Of a DNA stretch of 5,360 bases, positions 4,466 to 5,360 are shown in pieces. The stretch's first letter is position 1; each line of letters begins with the position of its first letter. The translations under genes were made by a program, and so were the position numbers. The notes beneath the pieces are model-generated. The model was not told where the DNA came from. It searched no databases and saw only the letters and a program-made list of their open reading frames with translations. This DNA is from Veillonella sp. (lineage in GTDB: Bacteria > Bacillota > Negativicutes > Veillonellales > Veillonellaceae), in contig DXZL01000106.1 in NCBI GenBank assembly GCA_019419725.1, positions 1 to 5,360 of the forward strand. The letters are read 5' to 3'.

Positions 4466-5281
4466 ATGACAAATAGAATACAAGAACTCACCGTCGACGA
4501 AACTTGGCGTAATGAGCAAGATGCATGGAATAATCGATCTAATTACTTTGTAGAAATGCACAATCGGGACGATCGTAAGGCTCAGGTTACAGAGTTTTTA
4601 TCCTTTTTGAAGGATGAAAATCTTTTGCCCCCTAAAGGCGGTTGTACCCTTGATATTGGCTGTGGTGTATGTGACTATGCGTTAGGATTGGCTCGTGAAG
4701 GCCATAAGGCAACAGGTATAGATTTATCTGATGGTATGATTCGTGGTGCTAAACAATTAGCAGAGGCAGAAGGTTTAGATCTTAGCTTGTATATTGCACC
4801 GTGGTCTGATGAAACTCGCCGTGAACTAAAATGGGATAAAACCTTTGATTTAACATATAGTATTTTTTGCCCTATCATGTTTGATGTAGAAAACATTCGC
4901 GCTATGCATGAATCAAGTAAGGACAAATGCTTGTGGATTGCTTTTAGTGAACGCAGCGATGAAACAGTAGATATGTTATCTGAACATTTCTTTGGTCGCG
5001 ATTCATTCCCTTGGGATGGTAAGATGAAAGCATGTTTAGATGTTATTCATGAAATAGGGCATAATGTAAAAGTAACCTATAAGACAGTGCCTGAAACAGA
5101 GGTTATGAGCCTTGATAAAGCGGTTAATTACTTTGCTATGAGACTTCATAATAATACATGGGGCGATATAGAAGATATGAAAGTAGAAATTAGATATCTC
5201 ATTGAACCATTAGCCATTAATGGAGAAATCCATAATAAAACAGTTGATAGAGTGGCGTGGGTATCATGGTCTGTGAAATAG
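4466..5281 (+). CDS. Class I SAM-dependent methyltransferase
   Basis: The 271-residue cytoplasmic protein has the Rossmann-like SAM-binding fold. An N-terminal helical cap (1-55) includes 'AWNNRSNYF' (20-28), similar to the 'W-x-x-R-A-x-x-F' opening of one small-molecule methyltransferase group. Motif I is 'TLDIGCGVCDYAL' (61-73), where the usual third glycine position is Cys69; the acidic ribose-binding residue is in 'GIDLSDGMI' (84-92, D86). A motif IV-like strand is 'FDLTYSIFCPIMFD' (127-140). The C-terminal half (160-271) is a variable substrate domain with several Trp. The protein contains Cys at 60, 66, 69, 135, 155 and 190, more than usual and clustered near the cofactor site. The substrate cannot be told from sequence. 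The start is fixed by AGAGGAG five bases upstream. The stop is followed after nine bases by the next gene, so the two form an operon, preceded by a structured leader. Confidence 0.88.
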   Translation: MTNRIQELTVDETWRNEQDAWNNRSNYFVEMHNRDDRKAQVTEFLSFLKDENLLPPKGGCTLDIGCGVCDYALGLAREGHKATGIDLSDGMIRGAKQLAEAEGLDLSLYIAPWSDETRRELKWDKTFDLTYSIFCPIMFDVENIRAMHESSKDKCLWIAFSERSDETVDMLSEHFFGRDSFPWDGKMKACLDVIHEIGHNVKVTYKTVPETEVMSLDKAVNYFAMRLHNNTWGDIEDMKVEIRYLIEPLAINGEIHNKTVDRVAWVSWSVK

Positions 5282-5290
5282 GAGGGTAGT

Positions 5291-5360
5291 ATGACAGTTG
5301 ATGAAAAACGTAAGTTAGAACTAAAAACTATGTACCAAATTATTGGCATCTATTGTCATA
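5291..5360 (+). CDS. Start of a YgbA-like ('nitrous oxide-stimulated promoter' family) protein, 3' end outside window
   Basis: Only 23 codons are visible. ATG5291 follows GGAGGG (5281-5286), which overlaps the last base of the methyltransferase stop codon, so the two genes are almost certainly co-transcribed and probably translationally linked. The visible N-terminus, 'EKRKLELKTMYQIIGIYCH' (5-23), has the pattern K-R-x-x-E-x-K-T-(M)-x-x-(I/M)-x-x-I-Y-C-(H/R) that opens the small cysteine-rich YgbA family. In E. coli YgbA is linked to recovery from nitrosative stress. The rest, including the expected later cysteine pairs and HCY motif, lies outside the window, so the call rests on a short match. 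Confidence 0.6.
   Translation, partial: MTVDEKRKLELKTMYQIIGIYCH

Overview
The window looks like chromosomal DNA of a low-GC Firmicute with an outer membrane, most likely a Negativicute such as Veillonella. This is inferred from the combination of a classical (type Va) autotransporter ending in an outer-membrane beta-barrel with strong AGGAGG-type ribosome binding sites, U-tract terminators and AT-rich codon use. No sequence search was possible, so the genus is an inference.

Layout from left to right: (1) the 3' end of a secreted DUF4198-like protein gene, closed by a strong terminator; (2) a complete 748-residue autotransporter, the largest gene here; (3) a long perfect-type hairpin, then a duplicated ribosome-binding-site/start region with a 12-codon mini-ORF that overlaps the start of a low-molecular-weight protein tyrosine phosphatase gene; (4) a terminator, then a solitary tRNA-Arg(CCG) with an extended -10 promoter and its own terminator; (5) a minus-strand gene for a small single-pass membrane protein resembling bacterial PH-like proteins, which converges on the tRNA and shares its terminator; (6) divergently, a previously uncalled 46-codon membrane mini-protein gene with a good ribosome binding site, apparently shortened by a frameshift, and a terminator; (7) about 270 bases without a gene but containing four consecutive hairpins, the last one touching the next ribosome binding site; (8) a class I SAM-dependent methyltransferase gene followed 9 bases later by the start of a gene whose visible N-terminus resembles the YgbA / 'nitrous oxide-stimulated promoter' family.

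Most transcription units are short and separately terminated, so this is not one pathway. The two real groupings are autotransporter plus phosphatase (same strand, about 100 bases apart, separated by a hairpin without an adjoining U-tract, so possibly co-transcribed) and methyltransferase plus YgbA-like protein (tight operon with a structured leader). I found no mobile element, CRISPR array or phage gene. The least explained parts are the structured leader before the methyltransferase operon, the duplicated start region of the phosphatase gene, and the frameshifted small membrane gene.
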